Source: Streptomyces spiroverticillatus
GTDB taxonomy: Bacteria; Actinomycetota; Actinomycetes; Streptomycetales; Streptomycetaceae
DNA length: 64,000 bases
Direction: 5' to 3'
NCBI GenBank assembly: GCA_014650415.1
Contig: BMUX01000015.1
Coordinates: forward strand, 62,001 to 126,000
Shown here: positions 23,823 to 32,855 of the stretch, piece by piece
Numbering within the stretch: the stretch's first letter is position 1
How the letters are laid out: each line of letters opens with the position of its first letter
Notes under the pieces: generated by a model
What the model was told of the DNA's origin: nothing
Databases searched by the model: none
The model's input: only the letters and a program-made list of their open reading frames with translations
Position numbers and translations under genes: made by a program

Positions 23823-23916
23823 CTCCGGCAGAACTACGCCGGGCGCCATCCGCGTACCGGGCCTACATTGGGGGACACGCCCCTCAGGTCCCCTCACCGC
23901 AGGCCCGGAGCCCGAG

Positions 23917-25212
23917 ATGCCCGTCGTCGACGTGCCACCGACCGCCCCCTCGCACAGGGGCGCCGACTTCGACGCCCTGGAGCGGCTCGATCCGGAGATC
24001 GCCGAGGTCGTACGGGCCGAGACCCGGCGGGAGGCGGACGGGCTCCAGCTCGTGGCCGCCGAGAACTTCACCTCGCCCGCCGTGCTGGCCGCCCTCGGCT
24101 CCGTCCTCGCCAACAAGTACGCGGAGGGCTATCCCGGCGCCCGGCACCACGGCGGCTGCGAGGTCGTCGACACCGCCGAGCGCATCGCCGTGGACCGGGC
24201 GAAGGGGCTGTTCGGCGCCGCACACGCCAATGTGCAGCCCCATTCCGGGTCGGCGGCGGTTCTGGCCGCCTACGCCGCCCTGCTCAAGCCGGGGGACACC
24301 CTGCTGGCCATGGGGCTGCCGTCCGGCGGCCACCTGACGCACGGGTCGCCGGGCAACTTCTCCGGGCGGTGGTTCGACGTCGTCGGGTACGGGGTCGACG
24401 CCGAAACCGGGCTCATCGACCACGGGCAGGTGCGGGAGCTGGCGCGCAGCCACCGGCCGAGGGCGATCGTCGTCGGCTCGATCTCGTACCCCAGACATCC
24501 CGACTACGCGGCCTTCCGGGAGATCGCCGACGACGTGGGTGCCTACCTCGTGGCGGACGCGGCGCATCCGATCGGGCTGGTGGCCGGGGGAGCGGCGCCC
24601 AATCCCGTTCCGTACGCCGACGTCGTGTGTGCGACGACGCACAAGGTGCTGCGCGGGCCGCGCGGCGGAATGCTGCTGTGCGGGCAGGAGCTGGCGGAGC
24701 GGATCGACCGGGCGGTGTTCCCGTTCACCCAGGGCGGTGCGCAGATGCACACGATCGCGGCGAAGGCGGTCGCGTTCGGGGAGGCGGCGCGGCCGGCCTT
24801 CACCACGTACGCCCATCAGGTGGTTTCCAACGCACGGGTGCTGGGCGAGGGGCTGGCGGCGGAGGGCTTCGCGCTGACCACCGGCGGCACGGACACCCAC
24901 CTGCTCACCGTCGACCCGGCGCCGCTGGGGCTCGACGGCCGGGAGGCCAGGGAGCGGCTGGCGGCGGCGGGGATCGTGCTCGACACGTGTGCTTTGCCAC
25001 GCGGCGGAGCCGCCGAGTGTCACAGTCGGGAGGGGCGTGGGCTGCGGCTGGGCACGGCGGCCGTGACCACGCAGGGCATGGGCGAGGCGGAGATGGCGCG
25101 CGTGGCCGCGCTGTTCGCGCTCGCCCTGAGGGGGGAGCGGAATGCCGCGACAGAGGTGCGCGAGCTGGCGAGGCGGTTCCCGCCGTACCCGGATGCCCCG
25201 TATCGAGGGTGA
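23917..25212 (+). CDS. glyA: Serine hydroxymethyltransferase family protein
   Basis: The PLP enzyme family interconverts serine and glycine with tetrahydrofolate. Recognisable motifs are LQLVAAENFTSPAVLAALGS, NKYAEGYPG, HANVQPHSGSAAVLAAYAA, the PLP-Lys motif TTHKVLRGPRGG and GLRLGTAAVTTQGM. The usual active-site pair Tyr-Tyr in GKRYYGGCE is His77-His78 (ARHHGGCE), and several family positions differ, so the activity may be altered. The 431-aa length is normal. Streptomyces genomes usually carry another glyA elsewhere, so this copy may be specialised. Confidence 0.85.
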   Translation: MPVVDVPPTAPSHRGADFDALERLDPEIAEVVRAETRREADGLQLVAAENFTSPAVLAALGSVLANKYAEGYPGARHHGGCEVVDTAERIAVDRAKGLFGAAHANVQPHSGSAAVLAAYAALLKPGDTLLAMGLPSGGHLTHGSPGNFSGRWFDVVGYGVDAETGLIDHGQVRELARSHRPRAIVVGSISYPRHPDYAAFREIADDVGAYLVADAAHPIGLVAGGAAPNPVPYADVVCATTHKVLRGPRGGMLLCGQELAERIDRAVFPFTQGGAQMHTIAAKAVAFGEAARPAFTTYAHQVVSNARVLGEGLAAEGFALTTGGTDTHLLTVDPAPLGLDGREARERLAAAGIVLDTCALPRGGAAECHSREGRGLRLGTAAVTTQGMGEAEMARVAALFALALRGERNAATEVRELARRFPPYPDAPYRG

Positions 25213-25341
25213 AACCGTTCGTCCTTACCGGGGACGTACGGGCGGTCTGCAACCGTCCGAGCCACCCGAGTGTCCTCAACCCCGTGGCCGCGAAGCTAGG
25301 GTGTGGGGCTGAGATGGCCAGCGATAACTGTGGGGCAGCCC

Positions 25342-26673
25342 GTGCGTGAATATCTGTTGACGCTCTGCGTCACTGCCGCGGTGACCTATCTGCTGACGGG
25401 CCCGGTGCGGAAGTTCGCCATCGCGTCCGGAGCGATGCCGGAGATCCGCGCCCGTGACGTCCACCGGGAGCCGACGCCGCGGCTCGGCGGGATCGCCATG
25501 TTCGGCGGTCTGTGCGCGGGTCTGCTGGTGGCGGACCACCTGGAGAGCCTCAACGGCGTCTTCGACCTGTCCAACGAGCCACGGGCGCTGCTGTCCGGGG
25601 CCGCGGTGATCTGGCTGATCGGCGTCCTGGACGACAAGTTCGAGATCGACGCGCTGATCAAGCTGGGCGGGCAGTTCATCGCCGCCGGCGTGATGGTCAT
25701 GCAGGGGCTGACCGTGCTCTACCTGCCGGTCCCCGGCGTCGGAACGGTCTCGCTGACGCCCTGGCAGGGCAATCTGCTCACCGTCGCGCTGGTCGTCATC
25801 ACCATCAACGCGGTGAACTTCGTCGACGGGCTCGACGGCCTCGCGGCGGGCATGGTGTGCATCGCCGCCACCGCGTTCTTCCTGTACGCCTACCGGATGT
25901 GGTTCCGGTACGGCATCGAGGAGGCGGCCCCCGCGACGCTGTTCGCGGCGATCCTGATCGGCATGTGCGTGGGCTTCCTGCCGCACAACATGCATCCGGC
26001 GCGCATCTTCATGGGCGACTCCGGGTCGATGCTCATCGGCCTGGTGCTCGCGGCCGGCGCGATCTCGGTCACCGGGCAGGTGGACCCGGACGCGCTGAAG
26101 CTCTTCGTCGGCAGTGAGCGGGCGGCGACGCACGCGATGCTGCCGGTGTTCATCCCGCTGCTGCTGCCGCTGACGATCATCGCGATCCCGTTCGCGGACC
26201 TGATGCTGGCGATCGTGCGCCGGACCTGGCAGGGCAAGTCGCCGTTCGCGGCGGACCGGGGACACCTGCACCACCGGCTCCTGGAGATCGGGCACTCGCA
26301 CAGCAGGGCGGTGCTGATCATGTACTTCTGGTCGGCGCTGATCGCGTTCGGCATGGTCGCCTACTCGGTGCACTCGGCCAGCATGTGGATCGTCCTGGTG
26401 ATCGTCGGGCTCAGCGCGCTGGGTCTCGTACTGCTGCTGCTGCCGCGCTTCACCCCGCGTGCTCCGCGGTGGATGGAGGCGTTCGTACCGCCCCGCTACC
26501 GGCGCAGCAGGACCCAGGTGGTCGCGTCGTCCGCGGCGGGCTCCGCAGGGGCTCAGGAGGCCGCTGGGACGACGTACGAACAGGGCGACGAAAGCGACGA
26601 AGGGGACCGCTCGCCGGTGGCGGCGGGCGTCAACGGGGCGACCGCGGTGGGCCCCCGATCGCGTTTCAACTGA
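25342..26673 (+). CDS. WecA/MraY-type undecaprenyl-phosphate sugar-1-phosphate transferase
   Basis: This is an integral membrane enzyme with about eleven helices that transfers a sugar phosphate to undecaprenyl phosphate, the first membrane step of wall-polymer synthesis. Active-site motifs are present: GVLDDKFEID, NFVDGLDGLAAG, FMGDSGSMLIG and the cytoplasmic HLHHRLLEIGHSHS. I favour the GTG at 25342 (VREYLLTLC) with GGGG ten bases upstream over a GTG at 25303. The last 70 or so residues are a hydrophilic tail rich in Gly, Ala and Glu. The ATP synthase operon follows. Confidence 0.92.
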   Translation: MREYLLTLCVTAAVTYLLTGPVRKFAIASGAMPEIRARDVHREPTPRLGGIAMFGGLCAGLLVADHLESLNGVFDLSNEPRALLSGAAVIWLIGVLDDKFEIDALIKLGGQFIAAGVMVMQGLTVLYLPVPGVGTVSLTPWQGNLLTVALVVITINAVNFVDGLDGLAAGMVCIAATAFFLYAYRMWFRYGIEEAAPATLFAAILIGMCVGFLPHNMHPARIFMGDSGSMLIGLVLAAGAISVTGQVDPDALKLFVGSERAATHAMLPVFIPLLLPLTIIAIPFADLMLAIVRRTWQGKSPFAADRGHLHHRLLEIGHSHSRAVLIMYFWSALIAFGMVAYSVHSASMWIVLVIVGLSALGLVLLLLPRFTPRAPRWMEAFVPPRYRRSRTQVVASSAAGSAGAQEAAGTTYEQGDESDEGDRSPVAAGVNGATAVGPRSRFN

Positions 26674-26747
26674 GTTTTCCGCGTTGACGATTGCCTCAGC
26701 GAAGCCCATTACCAGACAAAGCGACGGCGCACACTGCACACACGGGC

Positions 26748-26771
26748 GCTGTCACTCTCATGTGTGACAGC
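26748..26771. repeat. 8-bp inverted repeat upstream of the atp operon
   Basis: GCTGTCAC and GTGACAGC flank an 8-base spacer within the 279-base gap between the WecA-like gene and atpI. It has no T-run. A -10-like TACGGT lies further down at 26814-26819. The repeat could be a weak terminator or an operator for the atp operon. Confidence 0.4.
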
Positions 26772-26952
26772 AACCACACTTTCCGGGTAAAGACTGCATC
26801 AAATAGTTTGTGATACGGTTCACGAGACCCGGCGACAGAGTCGATGGACCACGGTGCGATGGTCCAACGGCCCGAGGACCCATCTCGATCCGGGCTTACG
26901 CTCGTCCATGACGACACCCACTGCCCCCACCAAGCAAAGCGGAGCTGCCGCC

Positions 26953-27390
26953 ATGCCGTCCAACGACGCCCGGACACTCCTTCGAACTGCCGTACCTTCC
27001 GCTGCCGTCGGCGCTGTCGCCGTCCTGGTCAGCGCGTTGGTCGGCGGCGGCGAAGGTGCGCTCGGGGCACTCGTGGGCGCTGCGGTGTCGCTCGTTTTCA
27101 TGGGGGGTGGGCTGGTGGCACTCCAGCGCACCGCGAAGCGTCTTCCGCAGCTCTTCCAGGCCATGGGGCTTCTGCTCTATGTGCTCCAACTGCTGCTGCT
27201 GTTCGTCTTCCTGGCAGTGTTCAAGGGCACAGAGCTGTTCGACTTCAAGGCGTTCGGTTTCACACTGCTCGCCGTCACCCTCGTGTGGGTCGCCGCCCAG
27301 GCGCGCGCCTACATGAAGGCAAAGATCCTCTACGTCGACCCCGACTCGACCGAGGCCGAGAAGCCTCAGAAGACCGGGTCTTCGACGTGA
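26953..27390 (+). CDS. atpI: ATP synthase I (AtpI-like membrane protein)
   Basis: This is a small membrane protein with about four helices at the head of the ATP synthase operon. AtpI-type proteins are thought to help assemble the c-ring. I choose the ATG at 26953 (MPSNDARTLLRTA) because GGAG lies eight bases upstream; earlier in-frame ATGs lack a ribosome site. That gives 145 residues. The C-terminal tail is charged. atpB starts about 230 bases downstream, a gap that contains no recognisable gene. Confidence 0.85.
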   Translation: MPSNDARTLLRTAVPSAAVGAVAVLVSALVGGGEGALGALVGAAVSLVFMGGGLVALQRTAKRLPQLFQAMGLLLYVLQLLLLFVFLAVFKGTELFDFKAFGFTLLAVTLVWVAAQARAYMKAKILYVDPDSTEAEKPQKTGSST

Positions 27391-27618
27391 AGGGTAGGGC
27401 CGGGATAAATGGGCGTTCGAGATGCTGCTATCGTCCGGTGCCAACTGCGGCACTGCGGGCGCGGGCATTCGAGCTGACGCCTGTCCCAGCGCGAGGCTCG
27501 ATGCCGAACCGCCCCGCCCAGCTTTCCAAGACCACCAGTCCAGTGCCGACCCGCGGCTCCCTGCCGCGCCGACACAACGAGGTTGCCGTACCTATGCGCC
27601 ACGCTGAAGGAGCCCGCG

Positions 27619-28428
27619 GTGAGTGCTGACACAACGCTTGCCTTTGATGCGAGCTGCCACATTTTCTCCGGATGCGGGTTCCCGGCTCCGGGCCTCCACA
27701 CCTTCCTGTACAAGCCGATGTTCGAGGTGGCGGGCTTCGAGTTCACGAAGCCGATGCTGCTGGCGCTGCTCAGCACGCTCGTCGTCGTCGTCTTCTTCTG
27801 GGCCGCCTTCAACAAGCCGAAGCTGGTGCCCGGCAAGGTCCAGATGATCGGTGAGGCCGGGTACGACTTCGTACGCCGCGGCATCGTGTACGAGATCATC
27901 GGCAAGAAGGACGGCGAGAAGTACGTCCCGCTGATGGTGTCGCTGTTCTTCTTCATCTGGATCATGAACATCTGGTCCATCATTCCGGTGGCCCAGTTCC
28001 CGGTCCCGTCGCTGATCGCCTTCCCGGCCGGTCTCGCACTGATCGTGTACGTGCTCTGGGTCTCGCTGACCTTCAAGAAGCACGGCTGGACCGGCGGCTG
28101 GAAGAACATCACCGGTTACGACAAGTCGCTCGGCTGGGTCCTGCCGCTCGTCGTGGTCATCGAGTTCTTCTCGAACCTGCTGATCCGCCCCTTCACTCAC
28201 GCGGTGCGACTGTTCGCGAACATGTTCGCCGGTCACCTGCTGATCGTGATGTTCACCCTGGCCTCCTGGTACCTCATGAACGGCATCGGCATCGCCTACG
28301 GCACCGTGTCCTTCGTGATGGTCCTGGTGATGACCGTCTTCGAGCTCTTCATCCAGGCCGTCCAGGCTTACGTCTTCGTGCTCCTGGCCTCCAGCTACGT
28401 CCAGGGCGCACTCGCCAAGGGCCACTGA
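27619..28428 (+). CDS. atpB: ATP synthase subunit a
   Basis: Subunit a provides the proton half-channels of Fo. The GTG at 27619 has AAGGAG upstream and gives 269 residues. The conserved helix with the essential Arg (LLIRPFTHAVRLFANMFAGH) is intact, and the C-terminal helix VQAYVFVLLASSYVQGAL carries the usual Gln/Tyr positions. Five to six helices are visible. It begins the core Fo genes B-E-F. Confidence 0.95.
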   Translation: MSADTTLAFDASCHIFSGCGFPAPGLHTFLYKPMFEVAGFEFTKPMLLALLSTLVVVVFFWAAFNKPKLVPGKVQMIGEAGYDFVRRGIVYEIIGKKDGEKYVPLMVSLFFFIWIMNIWSIIPVAQFPVPSLIAFPAGLALIVYVLWVSLTFKKHGWTGGWKNITGYDKSLGWVLPLVVVIEFFSNLLIRPFTHAVRLFANMFAGHLLIVMFTLASWYLMNGIGIAYGTVSFVMVLVMTVFELFIQAVQAYVFVLLASSYVQGALAKGH

Positions 28429-28533
28429 GCCAGCACGACCGGGCCGGCGCGCAGCGCGGGCCCCGCCCCCAAGAACCAACAGACGTCCGGTGGCCAACCC
28501 CCACCGGTCCGTGAAAGAGAAGGAAGTAACGGC

Positions 28534-28791
28534 ATGTCCGCTGCTCTCGAGCTTGTCAACCTCGCTGCCGGTGCCAAGGAGAACGTCGTCGGCAACGTCG
28601 CCTCCATCGGCTACGGCCTCGCTGCGATCGGCCCCGGCGTCGGCGTCGGCATCATCTTCGGTAACGGCACCCAGGCCCTCGCGCGTCAGCCCGAGGCCGC
28701 CGGCCTGATCCGCACCAACCAGATCATGGGCTTCGCCTTCTGTGAGGCTCTCGCCCTCATCGGCATCGTCATGGGCTTCGTCTACCAGTAA
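28534..28791 (+). CDS. atpE: ATP synthase subunit c
   Basis: This is the 85-aa proteolipid forming the rotor ring. It has two helices joined by the conserved polar loop (ALARQPEAAG). The proton-carrying Glu lies in the second helix (GFAFCEALALIG). The Gly-rich first helix (AAIGPGVGVGIIFG) packs the ring. The N-terminus before it is unusually polar for subunit c (AKENVVGN) but short. Confidence 0.96.
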   Translation: MSAALELVNLAAGAKENVVGNVASIGYGLAAIGPGVGVGIIFGNGTQALARQPEAAGLIRTNQIMGFAFCEALALIGIVMGFVYQ

Positions 28792-28833
28792 GCCCGGACC
28801 GACAGCCAACTACCTTTCACGGAAGGCACTGAT

Positions 28834-29376
28834 GTGAACGCTCTGTTCCTTGCGGCGGAGGAAGCCCAAAATCCTCTGATCCCGCATCTCGACGAGCTGG
28901 TCATCGGTCTGATCGCCTTCGTCATCGTCTTCGGCATCCTCGCCAAGAAGCTCCTCCCGAACATCAACAAGGTTCTGGAAGAGCGCCGCGAGGCCATCGA
29001 AGGCGGTATCGAGAAGGCCGATGAGGCCCGGATCGAAGCCGAGAGCGTCCTGGAGCAGTACAAGGCTCAGCTCGCCGAGGCCCGCCACGAGGCCGCGCGC
29101 CTGCGCCAGGAGGCGCTGGAGCAGGGCACTGCGCTCAAGGAAGACCTGCGCGCAGAGGGTCAGCGGCAGCGCGAGGAGATCATCGCTGCCGGTCACGCCC
29201 AGATCGAGGCCGACCGCAAGCAGGCTGCTCTGACGCTGCGTCAGGACGTGGGCAAGCTCGCCACCGACCTGGCCGGCAAGCTGGTCGGCGAGTCCCTCGA
29301 GGACCACGCCCGCCAGAGCCGCACCATCGACCGTTTCCTCAACGAGCTTGAGGAGAAGGCCGAGGCCGCCCGATGA
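28834..29376 (+). CDS. atpF: ATP synthase subunit b
   Basis: This is the peripheral stalk subunit: one N-terminal membrane helix (LVIGLIAFVIVFGILAKKLL) followed by a long charged coiled coil rich in Glu, Ala, Arg and Gln. The start is GTG at 28834, after AAGG. The length of 180 residues is normal. Its stop overlaps the atpH start (ATGA), which couples the two stalk subunits. Confidence 0.95.
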   Translation: MNALFLAAEEAQNPLIPHLDELVIGLIAFVIVFGILAKKLLPNINKVLEERREAIEGGIEKADEARIEAESVLEQYKAQLAEARHEAARLRQEALEQGTALKEDLRAEGQRQREEIIAAGHAQIEADRKQAALTLRQDVGKLATDLAGKLVGESLEDHARQSRTIDRFLNELEEKAEAAR

Positions 29377-30188
29377 ACGGCGCGAGCCGCGAGGCCCTGG
29401 GCAACGCCCGGAGCAGCCTCGACGCGCTGACGGACACGCCGTCCGTCGACGCGACGAAGCTGGCCGGCGACCTGGCCGCCGTCACCGCGCTGCTCGACCG
29501 TGAGGTCTCGCTGCGCCGGGTCCTGACCGACCCGTCGCAGTCCGGCGAGGCCAAGGCCGAGCTGGCCGGGCGACTGCTCACCGGTCAGGTGGACGGCTCG
29601 GCCGTCGACCTGGTCAAGGGCATGGTCCGGTCCCGCTGGTCGCAGTCGCGCGACCTGGTCGACACGGCGGAGGAGCTGGCGAACACCGCCGACCTCACCG
29701 CCGCCCAGCAGACCGGGAAGCTCGACAACGTCGAGGACGAACTGTTCCGCTTCGGCCGGATCGTCACCTCGAACGCCGCGCTCCGCTCCGCGCTCACCGA
29801 CAAGGCGGCCACCACCGCCGCCAAGAGCTCGCTGCTCCGCAGCCTGCTCGGGGGTCGGGCCGAGCAGGTCACCGAGCGTCTGGTCGTCCGTCTTGTGACC
29901 CAGCCCCGTGGACGTAGCCTGGAAGCGGGACTCGAGTCCCTCTCCAAGCTGGCCGCGGAGCGCCGCAACCGGATGGTCGCGGAGGTCACCTCCGCGGTGC
30001 CCCTCACCGACCAGCAGAAGCAGCGCCTCGGCGCGGCCCTCGCGAAGATCTACGGTCGCGAGATGCACCTGAACCTCGACGTGGACCCCTCGGTCCTCGG
30101 CGGCATCCAGGTCCGCGTCGGCGACGAGTTCATCAACGGGACGGTCGCGGAGCGCCTCGACGAGGTCTCCCGGCGCATGGCCGGCTGA
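29373..30188 (+). CDS. atpH: ATP synthase delta subunit
   Basis: Delta links the b-stalk to the top of F1. It has 271 residues, as usual for actinobacteria, whose delta is longer than the E. coli form (about 177). Conserved C-terminal features include VTSAVPLTDQQKQRLGAAL and DPSVLGGIQVRVGDEFINGT. It overlaps atpF by four bases. atpA follows after 133 bases, of which the last part carries an AAGGAG site. Confidence 0.95.
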   Translation: MNGASREALGNARSSLDALTDTPSVDATKLAGDLAAVTALLDREVSLRRVLTDPSQSGEAKAELAGRLLTGQVDGSAVDLVKGMVRSRWSQSRDLVDTAEELANTADLTAAQQTGKLDNVEDELFRFGRIVTSNAALRSALTDKAATTAAKSSLLRSLLGGRAEQVTERLVVRLVTQPRGRSLEAGLESLSKLAAERRNRMVAEVTSAVPLTDQQKQRLGAALAKIYGREMHLNLDVDPSVLGGIQVRVGDEFINGTVAERLDEVSRRMAG

Positions 30189-30321
30189 CGCAGGCCGGCC
30201 CCGTATTACGTACGCAGCACCACGCATTGCCAGCGGCCCGGTTGGGCCGCAGAGGATTCCTGGGGGCCGACCCCAGACCCCTAGAAAACTTCGGGCCCAA
30301 CAAGGAGAGCAGGGAACCCAG

Positions 30322-31917
30322 ATGGCGGAGCTCACGATCCGGCCGGAGGAGATCCGGGACGCACTGGAGAACTTCGTCCAGTCGTACAAGCCGGACGCGG
30401 CCTCGCGCGAGGAGGTCGGAACTGTCAGCGTTGCCGGCGACGGCATCGCGAAGGTCGAGGGTCTTCCCTCGGCCATGGCGAACGAGCTGCTGAAGTTCGA
30501 GGACGGAACCCTCGGTCTCGCCCTCAACCTCGAAGAGCGCGAGATCGGTGCGATCGTCCTCGGCGAGTTCAGCGGAATCGAGGAGGGCCAGCCGGTGCAG
30601 CGCACCGGTGAGGTGCTCTCCGTCGGCGTCGGCGAGGGCTACCTCGGCCGCGTCGTCGACCCGCTCGGCAACCCGATCGACGGCCTCGGCGAGATCGAGA
30701 CCGAGGGCCGCCGCGCCCTGGAGCTTCAGGCTCCGGGCGTCATGGTCCGCAAGTCCGTGCACGAGCCGATGCAGACCGGCTACAAGGCCGTCGACTCGAT
30801 GGTGCCGATCGGCCGCGGTCAGCGTCAGCTGATCATCGGCGACCGCCAGACCGGCAAGACCGCGCTGGCCGTCGACACGATCATCAACCAGCGTGACAAC
30901 TGGCGCTCGGGCGACCCGAAGAAGCAGGTCCGCTGCATCTACGTCGCCATCGGTCAGAAGGGCTCCACCATCGCCTCCGTGCGTGGTGCGCTCCAGGAGG
31001 CCGGCGCGCTGGAGTACACGACGATCGTCGCCGCCCCCGCGTCCGACCCGGCCGGCTTCAAGTACCTGGCGCCGTACACCGGTTCGGCCATCGGCCAGCA
31101 CTGGATGTACGACGGCAAGCACGTCCTCATCATCTTCGACGACCTGTCGAAGCAGGCCGACGCCTACCGCGCCGTGTCGCTGCTGCTGCGCCGTCCGCCG
31201 GGCCGTGAGGCCTACCCTGGCGACGTCTTCTACCTGCACTCGCGTCTCCTTGAGCGTTGCGCGAAGCTGTCGGACGAGATGGGCGCCGGCTCGATGACGG
31301 GTCTGCCGATCGTCGAGACCAAGGCGAACGACGTGTCGGCGTTCATCCCGACCAACGTCATCTCCATCACCGACGGCCAGTGCTTCCTGGAGTCGGACCT
31401 CTTCAACGCCAACCAGCGTCCGGCGCTCAACGTCGGTATCTCGGTCTCGCGTGTCGGTGGTTCCGCCCAGCACAAGGCGATGCGTCAGGTCTCCGGCCGA
31501 CTGCGTCTGGACCTCGCCCAGTACCGCGAGCTGGAGGCGTTCGCCGCCTTCGGTTCCGACCTGGACGCGGCCTCCAAGGCGTCGCTGGAGCGCGGCAAGC
31601 GCCTGGTCGAGCTGCTGAAGCAGGGCCAGTACCAGCCGATGCCCGTCGAGGAGCAGGTCGTCTCCGTCTGGGCCGGCACCACCGGCAAGATGGACGAGGT
31701 TCCGGTGGGCGACATTCGTCGCTTCGAGAGCGAGCTGCTGGACTACCTGCGCCGCGAGCGCAAGGAGCTCCTCACCTCGATCGCCGAGGGCGCGAAGATG
31801 TCCGACGACACGCTTCAGTCCATCGCCGAGGCGATCACCACGTTCAAGGGGCGGTTCGAGACTTCGGACGGCAAGTCCCTGGGCGAGGACGCACCGGCCG
31901 TCAACGTCTCCAAGTGA
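30322..31917 (+). CDS. atpA: ATP synthase alpha subunit
   Basis: This is the regulatory nucleotide-binding subunit of F1. The P-loop GDRQTGKT is present, with PGREAYPGDVFYLHSRLLER and the signature PALNVGISVSRVGG(S)AQ. The 531-aa length is slightly above the E. coli form because of an extended C-terminus. It starts at ATG 30322 after AAGGAG. Confidence 0.98.
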   Translation: MAELTIRPEEIRDALENFVQSYKPDAASREEVGTVSVAGDGIAKVEGLPSAMANELLKFEDGTLGLALNLEEREIGAIVLGEFSGIEEGQPVQRTGEVLSVGVGEGYLGRVVDPLGNPIDGLGEIETEGRRALELQAPGVMVRKSVHEPMQTGYKAVDSMVPIGRGQRQLIIGDRQTGKTALAVDTIINQRDNWRSGDPKKQVRCIYVAIGQKGSTIASVRGALQEAGALEYTTIVAAPASDPAGFKYLAPYTGSAIGQHWMYDGKHVLIIFDDLSKQADAYRAVSLLLRRPPGREAYPGDVFYLHSRLLERCAKLSDEMGAGSMTGLPIVETKANDVSAFIPTNVISITDGQCFLESDLFNANQRPALNVGISVSRVGGSAQHKAMRQVSGRLRLDLAQYRELEAFAAFGSDLDAASKASLERGKRLVELLKQGQYQPMPVEEQVVSVWAGTTGKMDEVPVGDIRRFESELLDYLRRERKELLTSIAEGAKMSDDTLQSIAEAITTFKGRFETSDGKSLGEDAPAVNVSK

Positions 31918-31937
31918 CGACGGAAGGGACCTGACTC

Positions 31938-32855
31938 ATGGGAGCGCAGCTCCGGGTCTACAAGCGTCGCATCCGATCCGTCACCGCGACCAAGAAGATC
32001 ACCAAGGCGATGGAGATGATCGCCGCCTCTCGCATCGTCAAGGCTCAGCGCCAGGTCGCGGCTTCCACGCCGTACGCCAGCGAGCTGAACCGTGCGGTGA
32101 CGGCGGTGGCGACCGGCTCCAACACCAAGCACCCGCTGACCACCGAGGCCGAGGCCCCGGCCCGCGCCGCGGTCCTGCTCATCACGAGCGACCGCGGTCT
32201 GGCCGGCGGCTACTCCTCCAACGCCATCAAGGCCGCGGAGAAGCTCACCGAGCGGCTGCGCGGCGAGGGCAAGGAGGTCGACACGTACATCGTCGGCCGC
32301 AAGGGCGTCGCCTACTACGGGTTCCGTGAGCGCAAGGTCGCGGACTCGTGGACCGGCTTCACCGACAGCCCGACCTACGCGGACGCCAAGCGTGTGGCCG
32401 GCCCCCTCATCGAGGCCGTCACCGCCGAGACGGCCGCGGGCGGTGTCGACGAACTGCACATCGTCTTCACGGAATTCGTGTCGATGATGACGCAGAACCC
32501 GGTCGACAACCGGATGCTGCCGCTCTCGCTCGACAAGGTGCAGGAGGAAGAGAGCAAGAAGGACGAGATCCTTCCGCTCTTCGACTTCGAGCCGTCGGCG
32601 GAGGACGTCCTCGACGCCCTGCTGCCGCGCTACGTCGAGAGCCGCATCTACAACGCACTGCTGCAGGCCGCCGCTTCCGAGCACGCCGCCCGCCGCCGTG
32701 CGATGAAGGCGGCGACCGACAACGCCGGGGAGCTCATCAAGAGCCTCTCCCGGCTTGCCAACGCGGCCCGCCAGGCCGAAATCACCCAGGAAATCAGCGA
32801 GATCGTCGGTGGCGCCAGCGCCCTGGCCGACGCGAACGCGGGGAGTGACAAGTAA
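31938..32855 (+). CDS. atpG: ATP synthase gamma subunit
   Basis: Gamma is the central rotor shaft. The N-terminal helix (GAQLRVYKRRIRSVTATKKITKAMEMIAAS) and C-terminal helix (ITQEISEIVGGASAL) that form the coiled coil are conserved. The middle carries the Rossmann-like domain (LITSDRGLAGGYSSN). The length is 305 residues. The stop overlaps the atpD start (TAATG). Confidence 0.97.
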   Translation: MGAQLRVYKRRIRSVTATKKITKAMEMIAASRIVKAQRQVAASTPYASELNRAVTAVATGSNTKHPLTTEAEAPARAAVLLITSDRGLAGGYSSNAIKAAEKLTERLRGEGKEVDTYIVGRKGVAYYGFRERKVADSWTGFTDSPTYADAKRVAGPLIEAVTAETAAGGVDELHIVFTEFVSMMTQNPVDNRMLPLSLDKVQEEESKKDEILPLFDFEPSAEDVLDALLPRYVESRIYNALLQAAASEHAARRRAMKAATDNAGELIKSLSRLANAARQAEITQEISEIVGGASALADANAGSDK

